A stretch of 64,000 nucleotides of DNA from Rossellomorea sp. SC111 (GCF_024733565.1 NZ_JANIOC010000011.1:75031-139030), one strand, 5' to 3'. Shown: positions 28,476 to 37,184, numbered from the stretch's first letter. Notes: generated by a model from the sequence alone, not told the origin. Numbers and translations: made by a program.

Positions 28476-29634
28476 ACGATTAGCAGTCGGACTGATGTCC
28501 GGCACCTCCGTGGACGGAGTGGATGCCGCACTGGTTTCCATTGAAGGAGCCGGGACGGATACAGTGGTGGAACTTGTACACTATTCGTCGGCCCCCTTCC
28601 CTCCCCAGGTGAAAAAGAAAATCTTTGATGTGATGAGTCCTTCCAACTCGTCCACCCCCCTTTTATCCAGCCTGCATTTTGAACTTGGAGACGTGTATGC
28701 CCATGCCGTAGAGAAAGTATGTACTGAGGCAGGCATCTCTGTTGATGAGCTTACCTTTATCGGGTCTCATGGTCAGACCGTCTTTCACCAGCCCTTTCAT
28801 ACGGAAGATTCGGTTCCTTCCACTCTTCAAATCGGCGAACCGAGCGTTATTGCCTATCGGACCGGCACACAGGTGGTATCCAATTTCCGTTCCATGGATA
28901 TGGCTGCAGGAGGAGAAGGCGCTCCCCTTGTCCCTTATACAGAGTTCCTTCTCTACCGGACAAAGGATGGGGGCAGGCTTCTCCAGAACATCGGGGGAAT
29001 CGGGAATGTAACCGTCCTTCCGAAAGACTGCTCCCTTGAAGAGGTGTTTGCTTTTGACACAGGTCCCGGTAATATGGTGATCGATGGACTGTGCGAGAAG
29101 TTATTCGGTTTGTCTTTTGACGAGGATGGATCGATTGCCGCCAGGGGAACGGTTCACCCTGAAGCAGCACGGAAATGGATGGAGTGGGAAAAGGATTTCT
29201 TTCAGAAGGCGCCTCCTAAGTCCACCGGCCGGGAACTGTTTGGTGAGGTGTTCGTTAACCGGATCCTGGATGAATATAGGAATCTTGTGAAAGAAGATCT
29301 GATTGCGACGGCAACCTACTTTACCGCCCTCTCCATTTCGGACGCTTATAAGACATTCGTCTTCCCTCTGCATCCGATCAATGAGGTCATCATCGGTGGC
29401 GGGGGAAGCTATAACCGGACGCTTCTCCAAATGATGAGGGAACTTCTCCCTGAAGTGAAAATCCTCATTCAGGAAGATATCGGATACTCCTCCGACGCCA
29501 AGGAAGCGATTGCCTTTGCACTATTAGCCAACGAAACGCTACACGGCAATCCAGGCAACGTCCCTGGGGCAACCGCAGCGAAAAAACCCGTCATCCTCGG
29601 GTCGATCACACCAAGCCCAATCATCACAAAATAA
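28468..29634 (+). CDS. anmK: Anhydro-N-acetylmuramic acid kinase
   Basis: 388 residues, the family length. The signature G-L-M-S-G-T-S-V-D-G (8-17) and the internal F-D-T-G-P-G-N-M-V-I-D are diagnostic. AnmK opens and phosphorylates 1,6-anhydro-MurNAc to MurNAc-6-P in cell-wall recycling. The ATG at 28468, overlapping the kinase stop and preceded by AAGGAAGG, is taken instead of one 10 codons upstream. No murQ etherase, which would use the product, is in the window. Confidence 0.95.
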   Translation: MSKRLAVGLMSGTSVDGVDAALVSIEGAGTDTVVELVHYSSAPFPPQVKKKIFDVMSPSNSSTPLLSSLHFELGDVYAHAVEKVCTEAGISVDELTFIGSHGQTVFHQPFHTEDSVPSTLQIGEPSVIAYRTGTQVVSNFRSMDMAAGGEGAPLVPYTEFLLYRTKDGGRLLQNIGGIGNVTVLPKDCSLEEVFAFDTGPGNMVIDGLCEKLFGLSFDEDGSIAARGTVHPEAARKWMEWEKDFFQKAPPKSTGRELFGEVFVNRILDEYRNLVKEDLIATATYFTALSISDAYKTFVFPLHPINEVIIGGGGSYNRTLLQMMRELLPEVKILIQEDIGYSSDAKEAIAFALLANETLHGNPGNVPGATAAKKPVILGSITPSPIITK

Positions 29635-29643
29635 ATTTATCTG

Positions 29644-29682
29644 GAGGGACGGACCTTTACCCCAGTCGGGTACCGTCTCTCT
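29644..29682. repeat. GAGGGACGGACC repeat, diverged right arm
   Basis: The intact left arm GAGGGACGGACC starts 10 bases after anmK. The right arm reads GGTACCGTCTCTCT instead of GGTCCGTCCCTC. It still folds and separates anmK from glcD. Confidence 0.75.
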
Positions 29683-29735
29683 AGTCATTTTATGAACAAC
29701 TTTGAAAAAAATCGCTAATAAAGGTGGAAACCACT

Positions 29736-31148
29736 ATGATCACCCCTGATATCAAGAGTCGGTTCGTCAGCATCGTCGGTGAAGATAATTACCGTGATAC
29801 CCCTGCTGAAAAACTTGTCTACTCCTATGATGCAACACCTAACTATCAATCCATGCCCGATGCCATCATCGTTCCCCGGTCTACGGGGGAAGTAGCGGCA
29901 ATCGTGAAGATCTGCAATGAACACGGCATTCCCATTGTCCCGCGGGGATCCGGCACGAATCTTTGTGCCGGTACGTGCCCAACTGAAGGCGGTCTTGTCC
30001 TTCTCTTCACTCATATGAACAACATCCTTGAATTGGATGAAGAGAATTTAACGATCACCGTCCAGCCCGGGGTTGTAACACTTGATTTGATTCACGCCGT
30101 TGAAGCCAAGGGACTCTTCTATCCTCCAGACCCGAGCTCCATGAAGATCTCCACCATCGGAGGGAATATTAATGAAAATTCCGGTGGCTTGAGAGGGTTG
30201 AAGTATGGCGTCACCCGGGATTATGTACTTGCCCTTGAAGCAGTCCTTCCGAATGGTGATATCATCCGGACCGGCGGGAAACTCGCAAAAGATGTAGCCG
30301 GGTATGACTTGACCCGCCTGTTTGTCGGATCGGAAGGAACCCTGTGCGTAATCACTGAAGCAACATTAAAGCTCGTTCCCATGCCGGAGACGAAACAGAC
30401 GATGCTTGCTCTTTATCAGGATATAGAAGCAGCTGCAAAAAGTGTGTCCAGCATCATCTCGAATCGGATCATTCCGACAACCCTGGAATTTCTGGATCAG
30501 CCCACATTGGAAGTGGTCGAGGATTTTGCCAAAATCGGACTGCCTACCGATGTAAAAGCAGTCCTGCTGATTGAACAGGATGGTCCTCCTGAAGTGGTCG
30601 CGCGTGATATGAAGCGTATGGAGGAAGTATGTTTACAAAATGACGCCGTTTCGGTCCAACTGGCGAAAACCGAAATCGAAGCAGACGCTCTTCGCACCGC
30701 CCGCCGTTCTGCCCTCTCGGCTCTTGCCAGACTAAAGCCGACGACAATCTTGGAAGATGCGACGGTACCCCGTTCCGAAATTGCCAGGATGGTGAAAGCG
30801 ATCAATGATATAGCCGAACGTCATGGGGTGAAGATTTGCACCTTTGGACATGCAGGTGACGGAAACCTTCATCCGACCGTTGCCACGGACGCCAGGGACC
30901 ATGATGAAATGGAGCGGGTCGAAGCGGCCTTTGAAGAGATCTTCGCCCACGCCATCGAATTGGGCGGTACGATCACGGGAGAACACGGCGTCGGGATGAT
31001 GAAGGCTCCTTATCTTGAATGGAAACTCGGGCCAGAAGGAATCGGTGCCATGAAGATGATCAAGCAATCCTTCGATCCCAATAACATCATGAATCCGAAT
31101 AAAGTATTTGCGAAAGAATCGAGAAAGCGCGTGGTGATTTCAAGATGA
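29736..31148 (+). CDS. glcD: FAD-linked glycolate / D-lactate oxidase subunit
   Basis: 470 residues. The PCMH-type FAD domain contains V-P-R-G-S-G-T-N-L-C-A-G (about 69-79) and the C-terminal oxidase domain ends with G-T-I-T-G-E-H-G-V-G. GlcD oxidises glycolate or D-lactate to glyoxylate or pyruvate and passes electrons to the iron-sulphur subunit encoded next. ATG at 29736 has AAAGGTGG ahead. Its stop overlaps the glcF start by 4 bases. Because MurNAc catabolism releases D-lactate, position after anmK may be meaningful. Confidence 0.9.
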   Translation: MITPDIKSRFVSIVGEDNYRDTPAEKLVYSYDATPNYQSMPDAIIVPRSTGEVAAIVKICNEHGIPIVPRGSGTNLCAGTCPTEGGLVLLFTHMNNILELDEENLTITVQPGVVTLDLIHAVEAKGLFYPPDPSSMKISTIGGNINENSGGLRGLKYGVTRDYVLALEAVLPNGDIIRTGGKLAKDVAGYDLTRLFVGSEGTLCVITEATLKLVPMPETKQTMLALYQDIEAAAKSVSSIISNRIIPTTLEFLDQPTLEVVEDFAKIGLPTDVKAVLLIEQDGPPEVVARDMKRMEEVCLQNDAVSVQLAKTEIEADALRTARRSALSALARLKPTTILEDATVPRSEIARMVKAINDIAERHGVKICTFGHAGDGNLHPTVATDARDHDEMERVEAAFEEIFAHAIELGGTITGEHGVGMMKAPYLEWKLGPEGIGAMKMIKQSFDPNNIMNPNKVFAKESRKRVVISR

Positions 31149-32464
31149 CGACCGTCCGGGAAAAACAAAAGATACAACAGGCATTCAAAGACCGCATGGA
31201 TGAAGATGAATTATTGAATTGTATGAGATGTGGATTCTGTCTTCCTTCCTGTCCCACGTATATCGAATCCGGCTTCAAGGAATCACACTCCCCACGGGGG
31301 CGCATCGCCCTTATGAAGGCAGTTGTCGACGGCGTGATCGAGCCGGATGAAGAAGTTGAGCGCACACTGGATCTTTGTCTTGGATGCAGGGCCTGTGAAC
31401 CGGTCTGCCCATCCGGTGTGAACTATGGTCACTTATTAGAAGAGGCAAGGGATATCATCAATCAAAATAAAAAGCATTCCCTTCCTGTAAGGGTTGTCAG
31501 GAAGACCGTATTCGAAGGTTTATTCCCTCATCCGGACAGAATGAGGATGGTCACGAGTCTTCTCGGAATCTATCAGCGTTCCGGTTTGCAAAAGGCCGTA
31601 CACACGACGGGCGTGATGAAATGGTTCCCGGAAAGCATGGCAACGATGGAACGAGTCCTCCCTCAAGTTCCAAAGCTGAAAGAGATGAAGGAACGCCCGA
31701 CTTCCCTTTCTGCGATTGGTGAGGTCCGGAAAAAAGTCGCTTTCTTTTCCGGCTGTTTGATGGATACGATGTTCCTGGAAACGAATAAGGCAACGACGAG
31801 ACTCCTCCAACTGGCAGGCTGTGACATCGTAATTCCGAAGACGCAAACCTGCTGTGGGGCCTTGCATGGTCACAGCGGTGAAAAGAATGCAGCTAAGGAA
31901 TTGGCCAAACGGAATATTGAAGCCTTTGAAGCTTCCGGGGTTGATTACATCATCACGAATGCCGGTGGCTGCGGAGCTTTTCTTGTCGATTACGATCACT
32001 TACTGAAAGAAGACCCCGAGTGGCAAAACCGTGCTGTCCGTTTTAAAAATAAGATTAAGGACATTTCATCGATTCTAATAGAATTGGAGTTTCATAAAAA
32101 GGCATTGAATGTTGCCCCACAACGAATCACCTATCAAGATTCCTGTCACTTACGAAACGTACAGAGAACATTCTTGGAACCAAGGGTACTTCTCCAATCC
32201 GTGGAAGGCGCCGATTACACTGAAATGAAACAAGCCGACCACTGCTGCGGATCTGCCGGAATTTACAACATCGTCGAATCCGACATGTCCATGAAGATCC
32301 TCGATCACAAAATGGAAAACGTCGAAGACACCCGGGCCACCACCATCATCACATCCAATCCGGGCTGCCTCCTCCAAATGAAACTCGGCATCGAACGGGA
32401 AGGACTATCGGACAACGTGCGTGCCATCCACATTGTCGACTTCCTATTAGAAGCAGTCGACTGA
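31145..32464 (+). CDS. glcF: Glycolate / D-lactate oxidase iron-sulphur subunit
   Basis: 439 residues. Two 4Fe-4S motifs are near the N-terminus: Cys26, 29, 32, 36 (C-M-R-C-G-F-C-L-P-S-C-P) and Cys78, 81, 84, 88 (C-L-G-C-R-A-C-E-P-V-C-P). Two CCG domains follow (T-C-C-G-A-L-H-G and H-C-C-G-S-A-G). It carries electrons from GlcD to the respiratory chain. Coupled to glcD by an ATGA overlap. A palindromic repeat begins at the base after its stop codon. Confidence 0.92.
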   Translation: MTTVREKQKIQQAFKDRMDEDELLNCMRCGFCLPSCPTYIESGFKESHSPRGRIALMKAVVDGVIEPDEEVERTLDLCLGCRACEPVCPSGVNYGHLLEEARDIINQNKKHSLPVRVVRKTVFEGLFPHPDRMRMVTSLLGIYQRSGLQKAVHTTGVMKWFPESMATMERVLPQVPKLKEMKERPTSLSAIGEVRKKVAFFSGCLMDTMFLETNKATTRLLQLAGCDIVIPKTQTCCGALHGHSGEKNAAKELAKRNIEAFEASGVDYIITNAGGCGAFLVDYDHLLKEDPEWQNRAVRFKNKIKDISSILIELEFHKKALNVAPQRITYQDSCHLRNVQRTFLEPRVLLQSVEGADYTEMKQADHCCGSAGIYNIVESDMSMKILDHKMENVEDTRATTIITSNPGCLLQMKLGIEREGLSDNVRAIHIVDFLLEAVD

Positions 32465-32529
32465 GAGGGACGGACCTCCCCAACCATCCTTTTGCTTCCG
32501 CAAAAGAGATGATTGGAGGTCCGTCCCTC
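32465..32529. repeat. Full GAGGGACGGACC repeat with long structured loop
   Basis: Arms GAGGGACGGACC and GGTCCGTCCCTC enclose 41 bases that also pair (CCAACCATC with GATGATTGG, TTTTGC with GCAAAA). The entire element is one long hairpin directly after the glcF stop, probably its terminator. Confidence 0.9.
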
Positions 32530-32534
32530 GATTT

Positions 32535-32696
32535 TTATCTTTTTTTAAATTTAATGAATGAAAAGTAGACGAGGAATGAGAGGATAATTCCATAGGCTGC
32601 AAGCAGTGAGAGGGCATTGGTGCCATTGGTAGTTAGCCAGATGGTGATGGCGGCGATTGAGACGAGTACGGCGCTTATTGTGATGAGTCTGTTCAT
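32535..32696 (-). CDS. Small membrane protein of 53 residues
   Basis: Minus-strand frame starting MNRLITISAV with AAAGGAGG 7 bases before the ATG, and ending F-I-K-F-K-K-R. Two membrane spans (about 3-20 and 29-49) are separated by a polar T-T-N-G-T-N. The positive C-terminus suggests cytoplasmic orientation. The strong ribosome site is the main support. Not recognised. It ends 5 bases from the repeat that follows glcF. Confidence 0.65.
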   Translation of the reverse strand: MNRLITISAVLVSIAAITIWLTTNGTNALSLLAAYGIILSFLVYFSFIKFKKR

Positions 32697-32780
32697 GAGC
32701 GGGCCTCCTTTATGATTAGAGTAGGTTCTATAAGTATATACGGTTGGGATGAAGGAAGGTTTCTTTTTTGTTCATTTGAT

Positions 32781-32855
32781 TTTCCGCTTTTGATTCAGCT
32801 GCTGACTTTCCAAGAGTTTTCAGCTGCTGAATTCTTCCGCTTTTTCACCTGCTGA
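32781..32855. repeat. Three-unit 25-bp degenerate tandem repeat
   Basis: TCAGCTGCTGA occurs at 32795 and 32820, and TCACCTGCTGA at 32845, spaced exactly 25 bases, with T-rich TTCC...TTTT spacers that also resemble one another. Confidence 0.6.
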
Positions 32856-32865
32856 ACCCACCCAT

Positions 32866-32903
32866 CAAAAAAACACCGGACACCCCCAAAAGGCATCCGA
32901 TGT
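32866..32903 (-). terminator. Intrinsic terminator of panE
   Basis: ACATCGGATGCC / GGTGTCCGGTGT stem on the minus strand followed by seven T. Confidence 0.85.
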
Positions 32904-32912
32904 CCCCTATTC

Positions 32913-33830
32913 TCATTGACTCGCAATCTCATAAATCTTCAAATTCCCATAAATCAACCGTAAACCCGGTGCCTCTACACCCTGTTCTTCTGAAGCCTCC
33001 AGTAAATAACCGTATAAATGATCGGCCTCCACGGACAGATTCTTCTCCATATCCCGCTGCAGGGAAGACTTCATGCTGTAGCCCATTCCGCTGATTTTAT
33101 CGTAAAGAGCGTCTTCAATGTTTTCTGCAAGAGGAGCGTCCAACTTTCTCATGACCCTCGCTGCCTGTGAAAGGACCGCCTTGATCCGCCGTTCTCCTTC
33201 ACCGGTCTCCCGGATCGGACCGATCGGGGCACGATACAGGGACGTCACACCTGAAAGAGTGGTGATAAAGAGATATTTATGCCACATTTCCTGCTCGATG
33301 GCATCGGATAAACGAAAGTTCGCTTTCGTCCCAGAGAAAGCTTCTTCCAGCCTGGCGATTCTTGAAGTCCGTTCTCCATTCCTCTCTCCAAACACCATGT
33401 CATGGATAGGGCTGGTCTGAATGACTTTACCGGTCTCGTCCAATGTTGACTCGACAAAGCATAAGCCCCCTAACACCTTTTCTTCCCCGAAGGCTTCAAT
33501 CAGGTCGTCGACGTGTGACATTCCGTTCAATAATGGAAGGATCATCGTGTCTTCCCCTACAAAAGGGGTCAGACCATCGATTGCCCCTTTTAAATGATAA
33601 GCCTTGGTCGACAAAATGATGACATCAAATGGCTCTGCTTTTTCCTCAGCTTTAATGGTTTTCGGCTGAAAGCGAAAATCACCATGAACGCTCTCGATGT
33701 GAAGTCCATGTTCTTTCAGCTGATGTTCCCTTTTATCCCGCACGAGAAACGTGACGTCCTCGCCCTTCTCTGCCAATCTACCTCCGAAGTAACCACCGAC
33801 TGCACCTGCACCTACAACTAATATTCTCAC
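32913..33830 (-). CDS. panE: 2-dehydropantoate 2-reductase
   Basis: 305 residues. The N-terminal NADPH-binding motif is G-A-G-A-V-G-G-Y-F-G (7-16). The C-terminal helical ApbA domain includes K-Y-L-F-I-T-T-L-S and Y-S-M-K-S-S-L-Q-R-D-M-E, where the S-S...D pattern matches ketopantoate reductases. It makes pantoate for coenzyme A synthesis. GTG start with GGAGG at good spacing. Many Bacillaceae have two paralogues, so this one may use another 2-keto acid. Not beside other pan genes. Confidence 0.85.
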   Translation of the reverse strand: MRILVVGAGAVGGYFGGRLAEKGEDVTFLVRDKREHQLKEHGLHIESVHGDFRFQPKTIKAEEKAEPFDVIILSTKAYHLKGAIDGLTPFVGEDTMILPLLNGMSHVDDLIEAFGEEKVLGGLCFVESTLDETGKVIQTSPIHDMVFGERNGERTSRIARLEEAFSGTKANFRLSDAIEQEMWHKYLFITTLSGVTSLYRAPIGPIRETGEGERRIKAVLSQAARVMRKLDAPLAENIEDALYDKISGMGYSMKSSLQRDMEKNLSVEADHLYGYLLEASEEQGVEAPGLRLIYGNLKIYEIASQ

Positions 33831-33905
33831 TCAAATCCGCCTCCACTCTGTTTCTGTCTTCCCTTTCATTCTCCGATATGAAAGCGGATAAATCAAAAAT
33901 TCTGA

Positions 33906-34514
33906 TTAGTACATCAATCCATATACCAAGAATCGTTCGTATGCATTCTGCTCAAATTGCCCCGTTAATGATACCTCTTTACGCAGTTGAAATAACGGAT
34001 GTTCCTCCAGATAATGAACATAGTCATCCGAGCTGTAGTATAGAAGAATTTCGATGTCACGGGGGAAGGCTTCCACAGAAGAGAGAATATTATTGATTAC
34101 TTTCATAAATATTTGTACAGAAAACGGATTGAAAAAGTAAAAGCGATTGTCTTCCGGGTGAATGTCATAGTCCTCAGCCAGGCAATGACAAAAGGAAATC
34201 GAATCATTCCTGATTTTTGTTTTTTCACGGTAGGTCGAAAGATTCTTCATACAATCCCCGTAAAACTCGTCGTTCATTTCCATACCGACGACCGTCGTTT
34301 GAAAAAGGTGGTGAATAAAGAAGTTCAATCGTCCTTTCCCACATCCGAAATCCACGACCCGATCCCTTCGTTTCAGTTCATAATGCTGAAATAACTCCTC
34401 AAGTGCCGCATAGGGAGTAGGTTCATAACGATGATAGTGAAAGGATCTGTGGAAGCCTATTTGGCGATCACCCGTTTTTATATTCAGTAATTTGTCATAC
34501 TCTTGTTCTTTCAT
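33906..34514 (-). CDS. SAM-dependent methyltransferase
   Basis: 202 residues. Motif I D-F-G-C-G-K-G is at about 55-61, followed by V-V-G-M-E-M-N (motif II) and F-Y-F-F-N-P-F in the motif IV position, typical of class I SAM-dependent methyltransferases. The N-P-F sequence resembles the NPPY-type loop of amino-methylating enzymes, but the substrate cannot be told. ATG at 34514 follows AAGGAG. Stands alone between panE and the feo operon. Confidence 0.75.
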   Translation of the reverse strand: MKEQEYDKLLNIKTGDRQIGFHRSFHYHRYEPTPYAALEELFQHYELKRRDRVVDFGCGKGRLNFFIHHLFQTTVVGMEMNDEFYGDCMKNLSTYREKTKIRNDSISFCHCLAEDYDIHPEDNRFYFFNPFSVQIFMKVINNILSSVEAFPRDIEILLYYSSDDYVHYLEEHPLFQLRKEVSLTGQFEQNAYERFLVYGLMY

Positions 34515-34584
34515 CGTGATCTCCTTGTAATCCTGCCGTATGCACTCTTCAATCGTAACACTTTTGCTCAGACCTTTCAGAAAC

Positions 34585-34619
34585 AAAAAAGAGCAAATCC
34601 CTATAAAAAAGGATTTGCT
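34585..34619 (-). terminator. Intrinsic terminator of the feo operon
   Basis: AGCAAATCC / GGATTTGCT stem with a 10-base loop and a run of T on the minus strand, shortly after the feoB membrane gene. Confidence 0.88.
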
Positions 34620-34631
34620 TCTCCAGTTGTT

Positions 34632-36035
34632 TTATACCCAGCCCAATGCCCTGACAATGGTCGCCACCAGGAATGTGACCCCGATCGCAATCGCTGTCGG
34701 GATCGCAAAGGACATGAACGTCCATTTCTTGCTTTTCGTTTCCTTGTAAATATTCACAAGGGTCGTTCCGCAAGGGAAATGGAGCAGGGAAAAGAGCATC
34801 ATATTCAGTGCCGTTAACCAAGTCCAACCGTGACTGACGAAAACCGCTTTTAATTCGGTCAGATCATCAAGCTCAAGCATCGCCCCTTGAGAAAGATAGG
34901 CCATGATCAGGATCGGTACGACAATTTCATTTGCCGGCAGGCCGATGATAAAGGCTGCCAGGATGAACCCATCCATGCCGAGAGCCTGACCGAATGGATC
35001 AAGGAAATTGACGAAATGCATAAGAATGCTCGTGTCGCCGATATTGATATTGGCAATGATCCACGTGATGATTGAAGCGGGTGCTGCCACGATCACAGCT
35101 CTTTTTAACACATACCAGGATTTATCTTTACTCGAGCGCAAAACCGTACTCCAGATTTTCGGACGACGGTATGGGGGTAACTCAAGTGTATAATGCGTTG
35201 GAACTCCTTTAAGTGCCGTTTTGGACAGTATCCACGACACGGAAATCGTCACGACAATTCCGATCAACACCATGGTCATGACCATTCCGGCGGTCACAAG
35301 GGAAGCCATTCCCCCTGCATATCCTGCTGCCATGAATAAGGAAGCGAGCAGGATCAATGTCGGCCAACGTCCATTACAAGGAACAAAGTTATTCGTCAAA
35401 ATGGCAAGCATCCGTTCTCTTGGAGATTCAATGATCCTGGTCGACATGATGGCGGCTGCATTACAGCCGAATCCCATTGCCATCGTCAAGGATTGCTTTC
35501 CATGTCCTCCTGCTTTCTTAAAGAGGCGATCCATATTAAATGCAACACGAGGTAAATATCCATAGTTCTCAAGCAGCGCAAAAGCCGGGAAGAAAATCGC
35601 CATAGGGGGAAGCATGACGCTGATTACCCAGCCGGTACCCCTGAAGAAACCGAGAACGAGCACACCATGCAGCCACTCAGGTGCGTTCATGGCACTGAAT
35701 AGCAGGGTCAGCTGACCTTCCATCCAGGCGAACCCTTCTGCAAGCATGCTTGAAGGGACGTTCGCCCCCGCGATTGTCAGATAGAAGACCGCACCGAGCA
35801 TGGCAAGCATGATGGGAAATCCCCAAATCGGAGAAGTCAGCACTTTATCAAGCTTTTCTGAATGGATTCTGTCTTTATTTTTGTACTTAACGACTTCCTT
35901 ACAGATCCCTCTGCTCGTCGAATAAATGTTTTCTACAATCTCATCCCGCAGGTTGTCACTCGACATCCCTTTGGCATGATTGAATAAATACGCGAGGCCC
36001 TGATCTCCTTCATGTGGTTGCATTGATTGAGACAT
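34632..36035 (-). CDS. feoB: FeoB membrane (permease) subunit, separate from its G domain
   Basis: 467 residues. A short cytoplasmic lead (I-Y-S-T-S-R-G-I-C ... L-D-K-V-L-T-S-P-I-W-G) precedes Gate-type membrane domains: G-F-F-R-G-T-G-W-V-I-S, G-F-G-C-N-A-A-A-I-M-S-T-R-I-I, and V-P-C-N-G-R-W-P. These match the C-terminal two thirds of FeoB ferrous iron transporters. The start lies inside the 3' end of the GTPase gene, 26 bases before its stop, with GGAGGAGG as ribosome site. Together the two genes make a complete split FeoB. Confidence 0.88.
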   Translation of the reverse strand: MSQSMQPHEGDQGLAYLFNHAKGMSSDNLRDEIVENIYSTSRGICKEVVKYKNKDRIHSEKLDKVLTSPIWGFPIMLAMLGAVFYLTIAGANVPSSMLAEGFAWMEGQLTLLFSAMNAPEWLHGVLVLGFFRGTGWVISVMLPPMAIFFPAFALLENYGYLPRVAFNMDRLFKKAGGHGKQSLTMAMGFGCNAAAIMSTRIIESPRERMLAILTNNFVPCNGRWPTLILLASLFMAAGYAGGMASLVTAGMVMTMVLIGIVVTISVSWILSKTALKGVPTHYTLELPPYRRPKIWSTVLRSSKDKSWYVLKRAVIVAAPASIITWIIANINIGDTSILMHFVNFLDPFGQALGMDGFILAAFIIGLPANEIVVPILIMAYLSQGAMLELDDLTELKAVFVSHGWTWLTALNMMLFSLLHFPCGTTLVNIYKETKSKKWTFMSFAIPTAIAIGVTFLVATIVRALGWV

Positions 36036-36735
36036 TTGTCATTCCTCCTCCCTTACGTTCCCTCCGGAAGTAATCGTTCAACGAGTTGAGTATACTTTCA
36101 TCTCCATCCAATAAACGCAGGGAAATCCATCGAATCGGAAACTCTTCCCCGATCATCTGCCGTACCTTCGGAGCCAGCTCTTCAATCTTTTTTTCAATAT
36201 CACTTGAGTACGTCATCCGATATGGAGTGGTCGGTACATTTCCACTTGCCATTTCATGGACAGTATCTAATAACTCTTTTATTCCCGTATTATTTCTAGC
36301 CGATATTTTCACTATTGGAACACCAAGCTTTTCGCGGAGTGCTTCACTATCTACTTCAATTCCCTTTTTCTTCGCTTCATCCATTAAATTCAAGGCTACG
36401 ATGACCCGATCCGTCATTTCCATCACTTGAAGAGCAAGATTCATATTTCGTTCAAGGGACGTGGCATCAAGTACAACAAGCGTCACATCCGGTTTATCAA
36501 AGATAATGTAATCCCTCGCCACCTCTTCATCTGTTGAATTGGAGTAGAGGGAATAGGTCCCGGGCAGATCAACAATGGTGAAATCGGTCCCATTATGTTT
36601 AAACTCACCTTCTGCATGAATCACTGTTTTACCCGGCCAGTTCCCAGTATGCTGTCGTAAACCCGTCAACAGATTGAATAAGGTACTTTTCCCCGTATTT
36701 GGATTTCCTGCAAGGGCAATTCTGTATGATCCCAT
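36010..36735 (-). CDS. feoB: FeoB small GTPase domain protein
   Basis: 241 residues. G1 is G-N-P-N-T-G-K-S-T (9-17), G3 is D-L-P-G, G4 is N-L-M-D, G5 is S-A-R-N. Residues about 165-230 form the helical GDI domain. It ends about where the membrane domain would begin in a one-piece FeoB. The terminal K-G-G-G is encoded by the next gene's Shine-Dalgarno sequence. It controls ferrous iron uptake by GTP binding. Starts 2 bases after feoA ends. Confidence 0.9.
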   Translation of the reverse strand: MGSYRIALAGNPNTGKSTLFNLLTGLRQHTGNWPGKTVIHAEGEFKHNGTDFTIVDLPGTYSLYSNSTDEEVARDYIIFDKPDVTLVVLDATSLERNMNLALQVMEMTDRVIVALNLMDEAKKKGIEVDSEALREKLGVPIVKISARNNTGIKELLDTVHEMASGNVPTTPYRMTYSSDIEKKIEELAPKVRQMIGEEFPIRWISLRLLDGDESILNSLNDYFRRERKGGGMTNVSINATT

Positions 36736-36737
36736 TG

Positions 36738-36989
36738 TTACGCACCTCCTAATTTCTTAACATGAATCCTCGAACTTTCTTCTTTTCTCAGGGCAATCGT
36801 AGTGTCGCTCACCCGAAACGCCATGGGATCCCCCAGTGGACTTTTTTGAATGACCGCAACTTCGGATCCCTTCACAAATCCTAAATCCAATAATCTTCTT
36901 CTCATCGTACCTTCTAATGATAATGATGTTATAAGAACTCGATCTCCTGGCTTACATTCTGAAAGAAGCATCGATTTGACTTCGGACAT
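36738..36989 (-). CDS. feoA: Ferrous iron transport protein A
   Basis: 83 residues with the SH3-like FeoA fold: L-S-E-C-K-P-G-D-R-V-L-I, then R-R-R-L-L-D-L-G-F-V-K-G-S-E-V-A-V-I and G-D-P-M-A-F-R-V. A small cytosolic partner of FeoB. Its last codons (L-G-G-A) double as the ribosome site of the GTPase gene. No convincing Fur box was found in the 200 bases upstream. Confidence 0.92.
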   Translation of the reverse strand: MSEVKSMLLSECKPGDRVLITSLSLEGTMRRRLLDLGFVKGSEVAVIQKSPLGDPMAFRVSDTTIALRKEESSRIHVKKLGGA

Positions 36990-37151
36990 GTTTCATTCCT
37001 CCGGTAAATTATATTGTCTTTGTATTAAAAAGTTTCCCTAATGCAAATTATATGTTCATCTTATTCCCTTCACCCCCAAAATGTCAATCAAAGTTTCATA
37101 TTTTTGTGGAATTTTCGATTGGATATCCCCAAATAGGTTTATCCATTAACA

Positions 37152-37184
37152 AGAAAAGAGGCATCTGGAAGCCAGATACCTCTT
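37152..37184 (-). terminator. Intrinsic terminator
   Basis: AAGAGGTATCTGG / CCAGATGCCTCTT stem with a 3-base loop and a TTTTCTTG tail on the minus strand, after the acetyltransferase gene. Confidence 0.8.

Noticed and set aside
36990-37150. Fur box upstream of feoA
   Set aside because: Searched for a TGATAATNATTATCA-like site and saw none of acceptable match, so it was not annotated.
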